64,000 bases of DNA from Hwanghaeella sp965227365 (GTDB taxonomy: Bacteria; Pseudomonadota; Alphaproteobacteria; UBA8366; Aestuariispiraceae): NCBI RefSeq assembly GCF_965227365.1, contig NZ_OZ245754.1, forward strand, positions 806,001 to 870,000, read 5' to 3'. The translations under genes were made by a program, and so were the position numbers. This document shows positions 27,511 through 37,034 of the stretch, one piece after another; position 1 is the first letter of the stretch, and every line of letters starts with the position of its first letter. The notes beneath the pieces are model-generated. The model was not told the origin of the DNA. It was given only the letters and a program-made list of their open reading frames with translations, and made no database searches.

Positions 27511-29523
27511 ATGAGAGTTTTCGGGGGATGTAGCAAGGGGCGCCGCGTGACCGCGGCGGCATTGGTGGGGATTACAAGTTTGGCCGGTCATGGCGCCGCA
27601 GCGCAAGGTGTCGAAGTCGTGCAGGCAACGACATTGGACTCGATGACCATAACGGGGACGCGAACGGAAAAGGCGGCTATCGAAGTGCCTGCCGCGATTA
27701 CCGTCGTGGACCGGGATTCCATCGTGGAAAGTCAGGCCAAGAGCCTTGATGACATCCTGGAAACAGTCCCCGGTCTGGAAATGGGCGGCGGCCCCCGCGA
27801 CACGGCCGAACAGCCGAATATCCGCGGTTTTTCCGGTGAACGCGTTGTGATGCGGGTAGACGGTGTACGGAAGAATTTCGAAGCCGGGCACCGCGGCCGT
27901 GTCTTCATGGAGCCAAGTCTGTTGAAGCAGGTGGACGTTCTGCGCGGGCCGAGTTCGACGCTATATGGCAGCGGCGCGATCGGCGGTGTCGTCTCGGTGG
28001 AGACGGTCGACGCAGCGGACTTGCTGGAACCAGGGCAAACGATCGGCGGTATGGTCCGCACCGGTTTTCACACCAGCAACTCGCAACGGTTCGTGACGGC
28101 GACGGCCTATGGCGCGCCGACGGACAACACCGATGTGCTGTTCAACCTGACCCGATCGTCTGCCGGCAATTATACGGACGGCAGCGGCAATGATGTCCCC
28201 GGATCGGGCGACAGTATTCTGTCGGGCCTGGCCAAGGGTAGCGTGATCGTCGATGGCCACGGGTTGGAAGCGAGCGTCCAAAGCTTCAAGGATGATCACA
28301 TCATTCCAACGGCGGCGAACACGAACTCAACGGATTTCGCGGATCGTATAACCAACGAAAAATCGGCGGCTCTGACCTATACCTTCGAGGGAATGGGGAA
28401 CTGGTTGGATGCGCGGGCCACCGCTTACTATTCGCGAACGGATATCCGTGAAATCAGGCTGTCGGATCGACGGCATCAGACGACGGAACTGGACACGGTC
28501 GGCATCGACGCGGCGAATACCAGCCGTTTTGCACTATCCGATTGGGCGAACTTGAGTCTGACCGCCGGTTTGGAAGCATTTCAGGACCGCCAAGTCGGGT
28601 CCACGAACGGAACACTGCGGCAGGAATTTCCGTCGGCGGAACGCAACACGCAGGGATACTTCCTGCAGGCCGAGTTCGAGCTTTATGACGACCTGACCGT
28701 CACGCCGTCCGCCCGGTACGATTACTATCATCTGACCGCAATCGGACAGCCGGACAACGAAGAGGGCGAAATCTCGAAACAGATCGCCGTGTCCTATCGT
28801 GTGGCGCCGTGGCTCACCGCCTTCGGGTCATATGCCGAAGCGTTCCGGGCGCCGTCCCTCACGGAACTGTTCGTCGGCGGCACGCATTTCGTTTTCAACA
28901 CCTTTGTGGCCAATCCGGATCTGCGCCCGGAATTCGCAAAGAATAAGGAAGTTGGTCTGGCGACCTCTTTCGACAATGTGCTGTCCGAAGGCGATGCGTT
29001 TCGTATGAAAGGCTCCGTCTTCCGGAACGACGTCGAGGACTTGATCGAACTGCAGGTCGTCGGGGGCATTTTCGGGACCAGTACAAATGTAAACGTCACC
29101 GATGCACGGATCGAAGGCGTGGAGCTTGAGGCCGGCTACGATTCCGGAACGCTGTTCGGCGCTGCTACCTATGCACGTCTGCGGGGAGATGATCTCGCCG
29201 ACGGCGATCCGCTGGGCGACATCCCGGAGGATAAGGCGACGGCGACCATCGGCTATAAGTGGGCGCCGCATGGGGTGAAGGCCGGTTGGCGGACCATCTA
29301 CTACGGCGGTCAGGAACGCGTTCCGAACGGCACCGTACCGGTGAAGGGAAGCAAATTCATCCATGATGTCTTTGTCTCCTGGGTGCCTAAAGACAAGGAC
29401 CTCGACGGTCTTCGCGTCGATTTCGGCGTCGATAATATCTTCGACAAGGATTACCAGCGCTTCCTGTCCGAGCTGCGCGAAGCCGGCCGGAACGCGAAAC
29501 TGTCCGTTAGCTACAAATTTTAG
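27511..29523 (+). CDS. hmuR: TonB-dependent heme receptor
   Basis: A 670-residue outer-membrane receptor of the hemoglobin/transferrin/lactoferrin type. A signal peptide ends near GAAAQ. The plug domain runs from about residue 45 (MTITGTRTEKAA, the TonB-box region, then ITVVDRDSI) to about 165, followed by a 22-strand barrel ending in VSYKF. ATG 27511 is preferred because GGAG lies at 27501-27504 and it gives a normal signal peptide. It starts the heme uptake operon (receptor, hemP, hmuS, hmuT, hmuU, hmuV), which is probably induced by iron starvation. Confidence 0.92.
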   Translation: MRVFGGCSKGRRVTAAALVGITSLAGHGAAAQGVEVVQATTLDSMTITGTRTEKAAIEVPAAITVVDRDSIVESQAKSLDDILETVPGLEMGGGPRDTAEQPNIRGFSGERVVMRVDGVRKNFEAGHRGRVFMEPSLLKQVDVLRGPSSTLYGSGAIGGVVSVETVDAADLLEPGQTIGGMVRTGFHTSNSQRFVTATAYGAPTDNTDVLFNLTRSSAGNYTDGSGNDVPGSGDSILSGLAKGSVIVDGHGLEASVQSFKDDHIIPTAANTNSTDFADRITNEKSAALTYTFEGMGNWLDARATAYYSRTDIREIRLSDRRHQTTELDTVGIDAANTSRFALSDWANLSLTAGLEAFQDRQVGSTNGTLRQEFPSAERNTQGYFLQAEFELYDDLTVTPSARYDYYHLTAIGQPDNEEGEISKQIAVSYRVAPWLTAFGSYAEAFRAPSLTELFVGGTHFVFNTFVANPDLRPEFAKNKEVGLATSFDNVLSEGDAFRMKGSVFRNDVEDLIELQVVGGIFGTSTNVNVTDARIEGVELEAGYDSGTLFGAATYARLRGDDLADGDPLGDIPEDKATATIGYKWAPHGVKAGWRTIYYGGQERVPNGTVPVKGSKFIHDVFVSWVPKDKDLDGLRVDFGVDNIFDKDYQRFLSELREAGRNAKLSVSYKF

Positions 29524-29537
29524 GTTTTGGAGGGGTG

Positions 29538-29723
29538 ATGACTGAGCTCGCCACGGGAGAGGGTCGTGCAACGTCGGTTTCCAAGCGGAAATCCGAGAAA
29601 TCGATAACGGTCCTTTCCAGCGAGGACCTGTTGGACGGGGGCGCCGAGGTAGCCATCGAGCATAACGGCGAGTTGTATCGGCTGCGACACACGCGGCAGG
29701 GAAAGCTGATTTTGACCAAATAG
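29538..29723 (+). CDS. hemP: Hemin uptake protein HemP
   Basis: A 61-residue HemP-family protein. The family core (ITVLSSEDLLDGG, then EVAIEHNGELYRLR and LILTK) is complete. HemP homologues activate or support heme receptor expression in other proteobacteria. ATG 29538 follows TGGAGGGG; a GTG one codon earlier is less likely. It lies 14 nt after the receptor gene and 40 nt before hmuS. Confidence 0.92.
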   Translation: MTELATGEGRATSVSKRKSEKSITVLSSEDLLDGGAEVAIEHNGELYRLRHTRQGKLILTK

Positions 29724-29763
29724 GGCGGGCCCTGCGCCACCTTTAGAGGGAAGGACGGAGAAC

Positions 29764-30834
29764 ATGAGCGAACGGACGACCGGCGGCGATGTTGCGGCGC
29801 TTCTGCGGGAGCTAGCAGAATTGAAAACAGCCAACCCGGGAGTGCGCGCCCGGGACGCGGCCGCGGAACTTGGGATCAGTGAATGCGCGCTGGTGGCTAT
29901 TCGCTGCGGTGACGGCGTCTCGCGACTTGAAGGCGACTTCAAAAACCTGATCAAGGGAATGCCGTCGGTCGGCAGGGTGATGGTGCTGACGCGAAACGAC
30001 CATGTCGTACATGAACGCCATGGTGAGTTCGGTAAGGTCGGTTTCAATAGCCATGTCGGCCTTGTCCTGAACGAGACTGTGGACCTGCGCATCTTCATCA
30101 AGCATTGGCGGTTCGGTTTCCTGGTCGAGGAACATGTGCGTAGCGGAAACCGCACAAGCCTTCAGTTCTTCGACGGGGCGGGTGACGCGGTCCACAAGAT
30201 CTACCTGAACGAAGAAAGCGACCGGCAAGCTTTCGGCGGTTTGGTTTCGGGCTTCGTTGCATCCGAGCAGGAGCCATTTCTTCCGTCGGTTACCCCCTAT
30301 CCGGAGAAACCGTCCGACCGCCCGGACGACGCGATCGACAAGGTCGGCCTGCTTAAGGATTGGGGCGAGTTGCAGGACGTACACGACTTCCGGCAATTGC
30401 TGCTGGATCATGAAGTCGGTCGCCATCAAGCAATGCGTTTGGCGGAAGGACGGTTCACGGAACGCGCGCCTTTGTCGGCAATGGATGAGGTTCTCAACCA
30501 GGCAGCCGAGCGCCAGATTCCGATCATGGTTTTTGTCGGCAACCGGGGCTGCATTCAAATTCACACAGGCGTCGTGAAGAACATAAAGCGTATGGGGGAT
30601 TGGCTTAACGTTCTCGATCCCGACTTCAATCTCCACCTTCGCGAAGATCGCATTGCTGATGCCTTTATCGTCAGGAAGCCGTCGGAAGACGGTACGATCA
30701 CCGCACTCGAACTCTACGATGCGGATGCTGAATTGATTCTGACTGTGTTCGGCGCGCGTAAACCCGGTAATCCGGAACTGGAGAGCTGGCGCACCCTCGC
30801 TGCGGAAGTTGCCGGCGCGTTGACGGCTGCGTGA
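29764..30834 (+). CDS. hmuS: Hemin-degrading/heme trafficking protein
   Basis: A 356-residue cytoplasmic protein of the HemS/ChuS/PhuS family, built from two tandem repeats. The pattern VGRVMVLTRNDHVVHERHG (about residues 75-95) and the second-half motif GNRGCIQIHTG are family features. It receives heme from the ABC importer and passes it to heme oxygenase or degrades it. No separate heme oxygenase gene is in the operon. The start ATG follows AGGACGGAGA. Confidence 0.92.
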   Translation: MSERTTGGDVAALLRELAELKTANPGVRARDAAAELGISECALVAIRCGDGVSRLEGDFKNLIKGMPSVGRVMVLTRNDHVVHERHGEFGKVGFNSHVGLVLNETVDLRIFIKHWRFGFLVEEHVRSGNRTSLQFFDGAGDAVHKIYLNEESDRQAFGGLVSGFVASEQEPFLPSVTPYPEKPSDRPDDAIDKVGLLKDWGELQDVHDFRQLLLDHEVGRHQAMRLAEGRFTERAPLSAMDEVLNQAAERQIPIMVFVGNRGCIQIHTGVVKNIKRMGDWLNVLDPDFNLHLREDRIADAFIVRKPSEDGTITALELYDADAELILTVFGARKPGNPELESWRTLAAEVAGALTAA

Positions 30835-30868
30835 GTCATTGGGAACGCGATCGAAAGAAAGACAGGGC

Positions 30869-31768
30869 ATGAGCAATTACACACTCGACCGCCGTACCTT
30901 TCTGGCAAGCCTTGCCGCGGGTGCGGTGGTGTTGCCGAATATGGCGTGGGGGGCGCCGGCAAGAATCGTCTCGGTCGGCGGGTCAATTACCGAAACGATC
31001 TATTTCCTGAAGCGTGAAGCATTGCTGGTCGGCGCAGATACGACCTCGGTCTATCCGAAAGCGGCCGAGCGTCTGCCCAAAGTGGGATATATGCGGAACC
31101 TGTCGGTCGAAGGTGTCCTGTCGCTGGACCCGACGATGATCCTGCTGGAAGAAGGGGCCGGGCCGCCGGTCGCCGTGGACAGCCTTAAATCCGTCGGTGT
31201 CCGTATCGAAGAAATTGCGGAAGCCCGAAGTATCGACGACGTGGTCGAGAAGATCAGGCATATCGCAAGGCTCGTCGATGCGGCAAAGGAGGGCGAGGCT
31301 CTGGCGAATACGGTTGCCGAGCGTGCGCAAACAATCGGTAAATTCGTCGATACGACCAAGGAACGCCCGCGGGTTTTGTTCCTGCTGGACGTGAAGGACG
31401 GTTCCCTGATGACGGCGGGTCGGAACACCTCGGTCGAAGCCATCGTCGGTTTGTCCGGCGGTAAAATGGTCTTCGATGAATTCGAGGGGTTTCGACCGAT
31501 CACCGCGGAAGCGGTCCAGCATGCGGACCCGGATGTCATACTGCTGATGAGCCATGTAACCGACCGCCTGGGCGGTGACGACGCGGTCGCGAAGCTGCCG
31601 GTTTTGGCCCCTCTTCGGGCAGCGCGCGACGGGCGTATAATTGGTATAAACGGTCTGTTGCTGCTGGGCTTCGGCCCGAGAACGCCGGACGCGGTTCAAC
31701 TCCTTGCCCGTAAGCTTCATGGTGCTGATCAAATCCCCGCTGCGTTTGATCCTCTGCAACCGGGATGA
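30869..31768 (+). CDS. hmuT: Heme ABC transporter substrate-binding protein
   Basis: A 299-residue periplasmic heme-binding protein (PF01497 type). The leader DRRTFLASLAAGAVVLP looks twin-arginine-like. Conserved patterns are IVSVGGSITETIYFL near residue 32 and PDVILLMSH near residue 215. ATG 30869 is preferred over the ATG ten codons earlier because it gives a normal leader and has AGGG just upstream. The stop overlaps the hmuU start as ATGA. Confidence 0.92.
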   Translation: MSNYTLDRRTFLASLAAGAVVLPNMAWGAPARIVSVGGSITETIYFLKREALLVGADTTSVYPKAAERLPKVGYMRNLSVEGVLSLDPTMILLEEGAGPPVAVDSLKSVGVRIEEIAEARSIDDVVEKIRHIARLVDAAKEGEALANTVAERAQTIGKFVDTTKERPRVLFLLDVKDGSLMTAGRNTSVEAIVGLSGGKMVFDEFEGFRPITAEAVQHADPDVILLMSHVTDRLGGDDAVAKLPVLAPLRAARDGRIIGINGLLLLGFGPRTPDAVQLLARKLHGADQIPAAFDPLQPG

Positions 31769-32817
31769 GCATCGCGGAGGCCTTGCCGGCACGGTTGATC
31801 ATATCCAGACGGATGACCGTTTTAGGCGGTCTGTTCCTGGTCATGCTGTCCGCTGCGGCTGTTGCCTTGTCCTTCGGTGCCTACCCGGTGAACCTGTTGC
31901 AGGTCGTGGCCTCTCTGTCGACGGATGAGGTCGACCGCGCGGGTCTGGTCATTTTGCAGGTCCGGTTGCCGCGCGTGGTCTTCGGCCTTTTGGTTGGCGC
32001 GGCGCTGGGGGGCAGCGGCGCCGCCTTGCAGGTCATGTTCCGAAACCCCCTGGCCGATCCCAGCCTCATCGGGATTACTTCAGGTGCGGCATTCGGGGCG
32101 GTGTCCGCGATCGTCGTCGGTGGTGCCCTGATCCCCGGATTCATGGCCTGGGCGAGTTATTACGCAATCCCCGCGGTCGCCTTCATCGGTGCGTCAGTGG
32201 CGACCGTACTCATCGTCGCGATCGGGCAGGTCAACGGCCGGGTTGACGTTGCTTTGATGCTGCTGGCCGGAATAGCAATCAATGCCATCGGTCAGTCGGG
32301 TGTCGGCGCCATGATGTTCCTGGCGGATGACCAGCAGTTGCGGACCTTGTCGTTCTGGACCTTGGGCAGCCTTGCGATCGCCGGGTGGGACGCGCTGCCC
32401 GTCATCGCCGTGGCTGTCTTGGTGCCGGTCGGCCTGTTGGCATTAAACGGCGCGTCCTTGAACCGCCTCTTGCTGGGCGATGTGGAAGCCGCGCATCTGG
32501 GCGTCGATGTTCGCCGATTGAAACGACTGGTCGTCTTTTCCGTGGCCCTGTCGGTCGGTGCGGCCGTCTCCTTCGCTGGGTCCATCTTCTTTGTCGGTCT
32601 GGTTGTGCCGCATCTCGTTCGTCTGCTCGCAGGACCGGATAACCGAATTGTCGTGCCGGGATCCATCTTGGGCGGTGCCTCGATCATGGTCCTGGCGGAC
32701 CTGGTGGCCCGGACCGCGGCAATACCGCAGGACATCCCCATCGGCTTGGTGCTCGGTGCCGTCGGCGGACCGTTTTTCCTTTGGTTGTTGATGGCGCGAA
32801 AGCGGCGGGTGATATGA
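31765..32817 (+). CDS. hmuU: Heme ABC transporter permease
   Basis: A 350-residue FecCD-family permease with about ten membrane helices. Signature stretches are RLPRVVFGLLVGAALGGSG near residue 70, FRNPLADPSLIGITSGAAFG near 95 and FVGLVVPHLVRLLAGPDNR near 280. It overlaps hmuT and hmuV by ATGA at either end, so translation is coupled along the operon. Confidence 0.94.
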   Translation: MSIAEALPARLIISRRMTVLGGLFLVMLSAAAVALSFGAYPVNLLQVVASLSTDEVDRAGLVILQVRLPRVVFGLLVGAALGGSGAALQVMFRNPLADPSLIGITSGAAFGAVSAIVVGGALIPGFMAWASYYAIPAVAFIGASVATVLIVAIGQVNGRVDVALMLLAGIAINAIGQSGVGAMMFLADDQQLRTLSFWTLGSLAIAGWDALPVIAVAVLVPVGLLALNGASLNRLLLGDVEAAHLGVDVRRLKRLVVFSVALSVGAAVSFAGSIFFVGLVVPHLVRLLAGPDNRIVVPGSILGGASIMVLADLVARTAAIPQDIPIGLVLGAVGGPFFLWLLMARKRRVI

Positions 32818-33593
32818 CGATCTCACTGCGCGGCGTGGGTGCCTCTTTGGCGGGCAAACGGGTTTTGCAGGGGATCGATCTGCAGATCCTGCCGGGGCAG
32901 GTCACGGCGCTGGTCGGGCCGAACGGCGCCGGCAAGTCGACCTTGCTGGGTGTTATGGCAGGCGATATCGAAGCGGCAGACGGCGAGGTCGCGCTGCACG
33001 GCAGTCCGATCCGGTCTATCCCGCCCAAGGAGCGGGCCAGTTTGCGCACGGTGATGCGGCAGTCCTTCGAAATGTCCTTTGCCTTCCTTGTCCGTGACAT
33101 CGTGGAGATGGGCGTCCTGGATCAAGTCCCCGAGCGGGAGAAACGCCATATCGTTGACCGCGCCCTTCGCGAAACGGAGATGACCGCATTTCGGAACCGT
33201 CCTGTTACACGGCTTTCGGGGGGCGAGCGACAGCGTGTATCCTTCACGCGCGCGGTGGCGCAAATCCGGTCGTCCGAGCATCTCGACGCGCCAAGGTTTC
33301 TGTTCCTGGATGAACCGACGGCCAGTCTCGATATGGCTTATCAGGCTTTGATCCTGAACCGTGCACGGAGTTTCGCGGCGGAAGGGCTTGGCGTGGTCAT
33401 TGTGCTTCACGACCTCAATCTCGCCGCTGCTGCGGCCGACCGGATCCTGCTGCTCAGTGGTGGACGGGTCGTCACGGACGGGCCGCCGGAAACTGTCGTC
33501 CGGGAAGAGGTTCTGGCTCCTGCTTTCGCAGCGCCGGTATCGGTTTTTGAAGCGGATGGCGGGCGCCATGTCGCGGTCCGGCTGGGCGAATAG
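32814..33593 (+). CDS. hmuV: Heme ABC transporter ATPase
   Basis: A 259-residue ABC ATPase that powers heme import. Walker A GPNGAGKST lies near residue 37, the signature LSGGERQRV near 137 and Walker B FLFLDEPTASLD near 160. The ATG at 32814 overlaps the hmuU stop. It is the last gene of the heme operon. Confidence 0.94.
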   Translation: MTISLRGVGASLAGKRVLQGIDLQILPGQVTALVGPNGAGKSTLLGVMAGDIEAADGEVALHGSPIRSIPPKERASLRTVMRQSFEMSFAFLVRDIVEMGVLDQVPEREKRHIVDRALRETEMTAFRNRPVTRLSGGERQRVSFTRAVAQIRSSEHLDAPRFLFLDEPTASLDMAYQALILNRARSFAAEGLGVVIVLHDLNLAAAAADRILLLSGGRVVTDGPPETVVREEVLAPAFAAPVSVFEADGGRHVAVRLGE

Positions 33594-33716
33594 AAGTCGC
33601 AGCTACCAGCGAAGCGTGGGTTTCCGCTCCGAGACGACCGTGTTTTCGGAGATTGTCTCGCTGGTGCACCCGGGCTTCTCAGTTATTCCGCGTCTTCGGC
33701 CGGCGCCGTACCTTTT

Positions 33717-33741
33717 GCGGAAAGCACAAAGGTCTTTCCGC
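33717..33741. other. Inverted repeat between hmuV and the DMFase-like gene
   Basis: GCGGAAAG (33717-33724) and CTTTCCGC (33734-33741) form a perfect 8-bp stem around a 9-nt loop in the 238-nt gap between two rightward genes. There is no T-tract, so it is not a classic terminator. The rest of the gap shows no convincing gene or promoter. Confidence 0.35.
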
Positions 33742-33831
33742 TGCGGCATGTTTCCAAGGGTCCGTTCATTGGCCTAGGATTGTCGGCGCAACGTATCCGC
33801 CCGATTTCCCTCTTTCGACGAGTGCCGCGAC

Positions 33832-35967
33832 ATGACCTATCAGCTTCCCCGTATTCCCATCATCGGTTATTGCGATCCCCTGTCCGTTCGTCCGGGCGGA
33901 ACCGTCTCCTTCAAGGTTTCGGCGTCAGGGCAGGGCGCCTTCACGGCGCGGCTCATGCGATCGATCTGCGCGGACCCTAACCCCGCGGGACCGGGAATCG
34001 TTGAAGAAGCGGTCGAGGCGTCGATCAACGGCGACTACCCGGCACGGCAACAGGGATTCAATCCCGGTTCCTATGCACTTATCCCGAAAGGGCCGGCGAT
34101 TCCCGATGACGTGACCTTCACGGCGAAAGTCTGGCCGACCCTTCCGGGAGATGGCGAGCAGGTCATCATGAGCCTCAGCGGCGTCGAACTCTTCCTGGAT
34201 GAAAGCGGGGCATTGGCCGGCCGCGCCGGGGAAACAGTGGTGAGCACCGGCCGCAAGCTTTCGCCGCGCAAATGGTATTCGGTCAGGCTTTCCTATCATT
34301 GTGCCAGCGGAACGCTGACGGTCGAGGAATCGCCCAAGGATATTTGGGGCGAACCGGCCCTGGCGACCGGGAATGCGGATGGATTCACGCCGCATCTCGG
34401 CGGTCCGATGCTGGTCGCGGCCGGCCTTCGGGACGGGCAGGCAGGGCGGCATTTCGACGGCAAGATCGAAGCGCCGACCGTGTTTGCCGCCGATAGCGCG
34501 GAGGCCCGGAAACTGGCGGCGCGGTGGGATTTCGCGCGATCGACTTCCTCCATCGGGATCAAGGATGTCGGACCGCACGGTCTACATGGCCGACTGGTCA
34601 ATCATCCTGCGCGCGCCATGACCGGTTATGATTGGGACGGCTCGGAAATGAATTGGCAGCACAAGCCGGAACATTATGGTGCGATCCATTTTCACCGCGA
34701 CGATATCTACGATTTCGGCTGGGAAACGGATGTTGAATGGACCGTACCCGATGACTTGCCGTCCGGCATCTATGTGCTTCGGATCGCGCAGGACGGTCAT
34801 GAGGACGCCATACCGTTCTTTGTATGCCCGCCAAAGGGCAAAAGGACGGCGGATCTTTGCGTCCTGGTCTCCACTTTCACCTATACGATCTATGGCAACC
34901 ATTCGCGCCCGGACTTTAAACCGGAATGGAAGGAAAAGTTCGATCGCTGGAACGGCTATCCCTGGAACCCGGCGGAGTATGAGGAACTTGGCTGTTCCAC
35001 ATACAATTTCCATAAGGACGGGTCCGGCATTTGCCACTGCTCCCATTTGCGGCCGCTTCTGAATACCCGGCCGGGTTACATCACCATGGGGTATGGCGAC
35101 AGTTCCGGATTGCGGCATTTTCAGGCGGACAGTCATCTGATCTGGTGGCTGCATGAAAAGGGCATCCCCTTTGACATCGTGACCGACCGCGAATTGCATG
35201 AAGAAGGTGCGGAAGCCCTGACGGGATACAAAGCGGTCACGACCGGCAGTCATCCGGAATATCATACGCCCGAGACGCTGGATGCGTTGCTCGGCTATCG
35301 CAACAACGGTGGCAAGTTCCTGTATCTGGGCGGTAATGGCTTCTATTGGCGCGTGGCCGTCCATCCGGAGGAAAAGGGCATCATCGAGATCCGCCGCGCC
35401 GAGGGCGGTATCCGGGCCTGGGCGGCGGAGCCCGGCGAATACTTCATGGCGTTCAACGGCGGCTATGGCGGGCTTTGGCGGCGGAACGGCCGCCCGCCGC
35501 AACATCTGGCAGGTGTCGGATTCACCAGCCAGGGGCAATTCGAAGGAACCTATTACCGTCGGACCGAAGAAAGCCGCGAGCCAGATCTGGCCTGGATCTT
35601 CGACGGGGTCGAGGATGATGTGCTCGGTGATTTCGGGTTTTCCGGCGGCGGGGCTGCGGGATACGAACTGGACCGCGCGGACGTCCGGTTGGGATCGCCG
35701 GAGAATGTCCGCATCCTTGCCGTTTCTGAGAACCACCCGGCATCCTTCGTTCTGGTGCCGGAGGAACTACTGACCCATTTGACGACATGGGCCATGCAGC
35801 CGATCGACGAATTGATCCGCGCCGATATGATCTATTTTGATGTGCCGGGCGGCGGGGCCGTTTTCTCCGTCGGCTCGATCACTTTCTGTGGATCTCTGCC
35901 TTGGAACGGCGGCAATAATAATATCAGCCGGATCGTCGAAAACGTCATCCGGCGGTTCACCGCCTAG
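33832..35967 (+). CDS. N,N-dimethylformamidase large-subunit-like protein
   Basis: A 711-residue homologue of the large (beta) subunit of N,N-dimethylformamidase, an iron amidohydrolase that splits DMF to dimethylamine and formate. Residues about 20-240 form a LamG-like beta sandwich, then an Ig-like linker, then the catalytic alpha/beta domain. Tyr351 (STFTYTIYG), Tyr391 (CSTYNFH) and Glu476 (GSHPEYH) are spaced 40 and 85 apart, close to the two-Tyr/one-Glu iron site reported for DMFase. No small alpha subunit gene (about 130 residues) is adjacent. The true substrate may be another amide. A signal peptide is absent. Confidence 0.82.
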   Translation: MTYQLPRIPIIGYCDPLSVRPGGTVSFKVSASGQGAFTARLMRSICADPNPAGPGIVEEAVEASINGDYPARQQGFNPGSYALIPKGPAIPDDVTFTAKVWPTLPGDGEQVIMSLSGVELFLDESGALAGRAGETVVSTGRKLSPRKWYSVRLSYHCASGTLTVEESPKDIWGEPALATGNADGFTPHLGGPMLVAAGLRDGQAGRHFDGKIEAPTVFAADSAEARKLAARWDFARSTSSIGIKDVGPHGLHGRLVNHPARAMTGYDWDGSEMNWQHKPEHYGAIHFHRDDIYDFGWETDVEWTVPDDLPSGIYVLRIAQDGHEDAIPFFVCPPKGKRTADLCVLVSTFTYTIYGNHSRPDFKPEWKEKFDRWNGYPWNPAEYEELGCSTYNFHKDGSGICHCSHLRPLLNTRPGYITMGYGDSSGLRHFQADSHLIWWLHEKGIPFDIVTDRELHEEGAEALTGYKAVTTGSHPEYHTPETLDALLGYRNNGGKFLYLGGNGFYWRVAVHPEEKGIIEIRRAEGGIRAWAAEPGEYFMAFNGGYGGLWRRNGRPPQHLAGVGFTSQGQFEGTYYRRTEESREPDLAWIFDGVEDDVLGDFGFSGGGAAGYELDRADVRLGSPENVRILAVSENHPASFVLVPEELLTHLTTWAMQPIDELIRADMIYFDVPGGGAVFSVGSITFCGSLPWNGGNNNISRIVENVIRRFTA

Positions 35968-35993
35968 CGGCACCGCAGCCCGGTCGGGATCGT

Positions 35994-36371
35994 CTAGCGG
36001 ACCTTCCGCCAGACGATCCAGGCGAACAACGCCATGTTCGCGAACAGCACGATCGATGAGACCGCCGCGATGGGGTCACCCAGGGGGATATCCCCGCTGT
36101 AGATGATGAACAGTCCCGCCGTCAGGGTGATCAGGGCGAGATGGGCCACGATCATGTGAACCTTCGGCAGCGGACCTGCCGCCGTGTCTGGCCACATTTT
36201 GTATACCGCCGCATAGATCGTCATGCCGACCCAACCGAACAGCATCAGATGGGCATGCGTCGGCATCTGGCTGTGATCATGGCTGGCGGCCATATGCAGG
36301 CCTAGTGCCATACCGGCCAAGGCATAGAGAACGGAGGCGCGAAGAAAATGTACGGAAAGACTGCTTGTCAT
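35994..36371 (-). CDS. Small heme-copper oxidase subunit I-like protein
   Basis: A 125-residue membrane protein with four predicted helices. It resembles the first helices of a cytochrome c oxidase subunit I, with histidines in the PTHAHLMLFGWVGM stretch (about residues 38-51) and MIVAHLALI (about 73-81), but it is far too short to be an oxidase. Such mini proteins are often annotated as cytochrome oxidase. It may bind heme or a metal. It is the last gene of a leftward group starting at the YeeE-like gene. Confidence 0.65.
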   Translation of the reverse strand: MTSSLSVHFLRASVLYALAGMALGLHMAASHDHSQMPTHAHLMLFGWVGMTIYAAVYKMWPDTAAGPLPKVHMIVAHLALITLTAGLFIIYSGDIPLGDPIAAVSSIVLFANMALFAWIVWRKVR

Positions 36372-36484
36372 GTCCCTGCTCCGCAGAAGAGATACGGGAA
36401 TGGCTCCCGCGGGAATACGATACGACAGTCTTTCCGGCGCGCAATAACAAAGCTGTTGAGCGACAATCAGTCGGTTCGAAGGCT

Positions 36485-36982
36485 TCAGTCCGCGAAATCG
36501 AGCCGGTCCTGGACGGCTTCAATTCCCGCGTTGGCGCAATTGGCGTCGATATCGCCACCGGGTGCGCCGGATACGCCGACCGCTCCGACCAGAGACCCGG
36601 CGGCACGGATCGGAATGCCCCCCTCCATAACGATGATGCCGTCCATATGGTTCAACTCGGCGCGGATATCGTCCCGCGAATCCCGCATTTCGACGGAAGC
36701 AACCCCGGACATGATGGAAAGGCCGGCTTTCCTTGCCGCGATTTCCAAGGTGTGGCGGCGGGCGAATGTATCCCGCTGCGACGCCATCGTATCCCCCGCG
36801 CGGTCCAGGACGACGGCGGCGACCTGATAGCCCATGTCGCGACAGCTCTGAACGGCGGCGCGCGCGATATCCGCGGCCAGATCGGACCCCATCAACCGCA
36901 CCTTGATGATGTCTTCCGCCGATGCGACGGCCGAAACAGTAACGGCTCCGGCCAGACACGTCGCCAATATGGTCTTTTTCAT
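36485..36982 (-). CDS. GlcG/HbpS family heme-binding-type protein
   Basis: A 165-residue secreted protein of the GlcG/HbpS family (PF03928). It starts with a clear signal peptide (MKKTILATCLAG to near VASA). The core shows AVVLDRAGDTMASQRDTF, then ARKAGLSIMSG, GGIPIR and VGAVGVSGAPGG. Some family members bind heme, others act with cobalamin or glycolate enzymes. ATG 36982 follows a strong GGAGGAGAGG. It sits between the YeeE-like transporter gene and the mini oxidase-like gene. Confidence 0.85.
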   Translation of the reverse strand: MKKTILATCLAGAVTVSAVASAEDIIKVRLMGSDLAADIARAAVQSCRDMGYQVAAVVLDRAGDTMASQRDTFARRHTLEIAARKAGLSIMSGVASVEMRDSRDDIRAELNHMDGIIVMEGGIPIRAAGSLVGAVGVSGAPGGDIDANCANAGIEAVQDRLDFAD

Positions 36983-37034
36983 TTTCCTCTCCTCCATTGA
37001 TTGTTCTTTGTTGTGTTAGAAATCGAACATCGCG

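Noticed and set aside
33683..33769. A minus-strand 28-codon open frame (starting MNGPLETC) between hmuV and the DMFase-like gene
   Set aside because: It is short, has no good ribosome site and I recognise no family. It overlaps the inverted repeat at 33717-33741, which explains part of the sequence pattern.
33594..33831. A riboswitch or regulatory RNA upstream of the DMFase-like gene
   Set aside because: Only one solid 8-bp hairpin is present, and I see no conserved core of a known riboswitch class.
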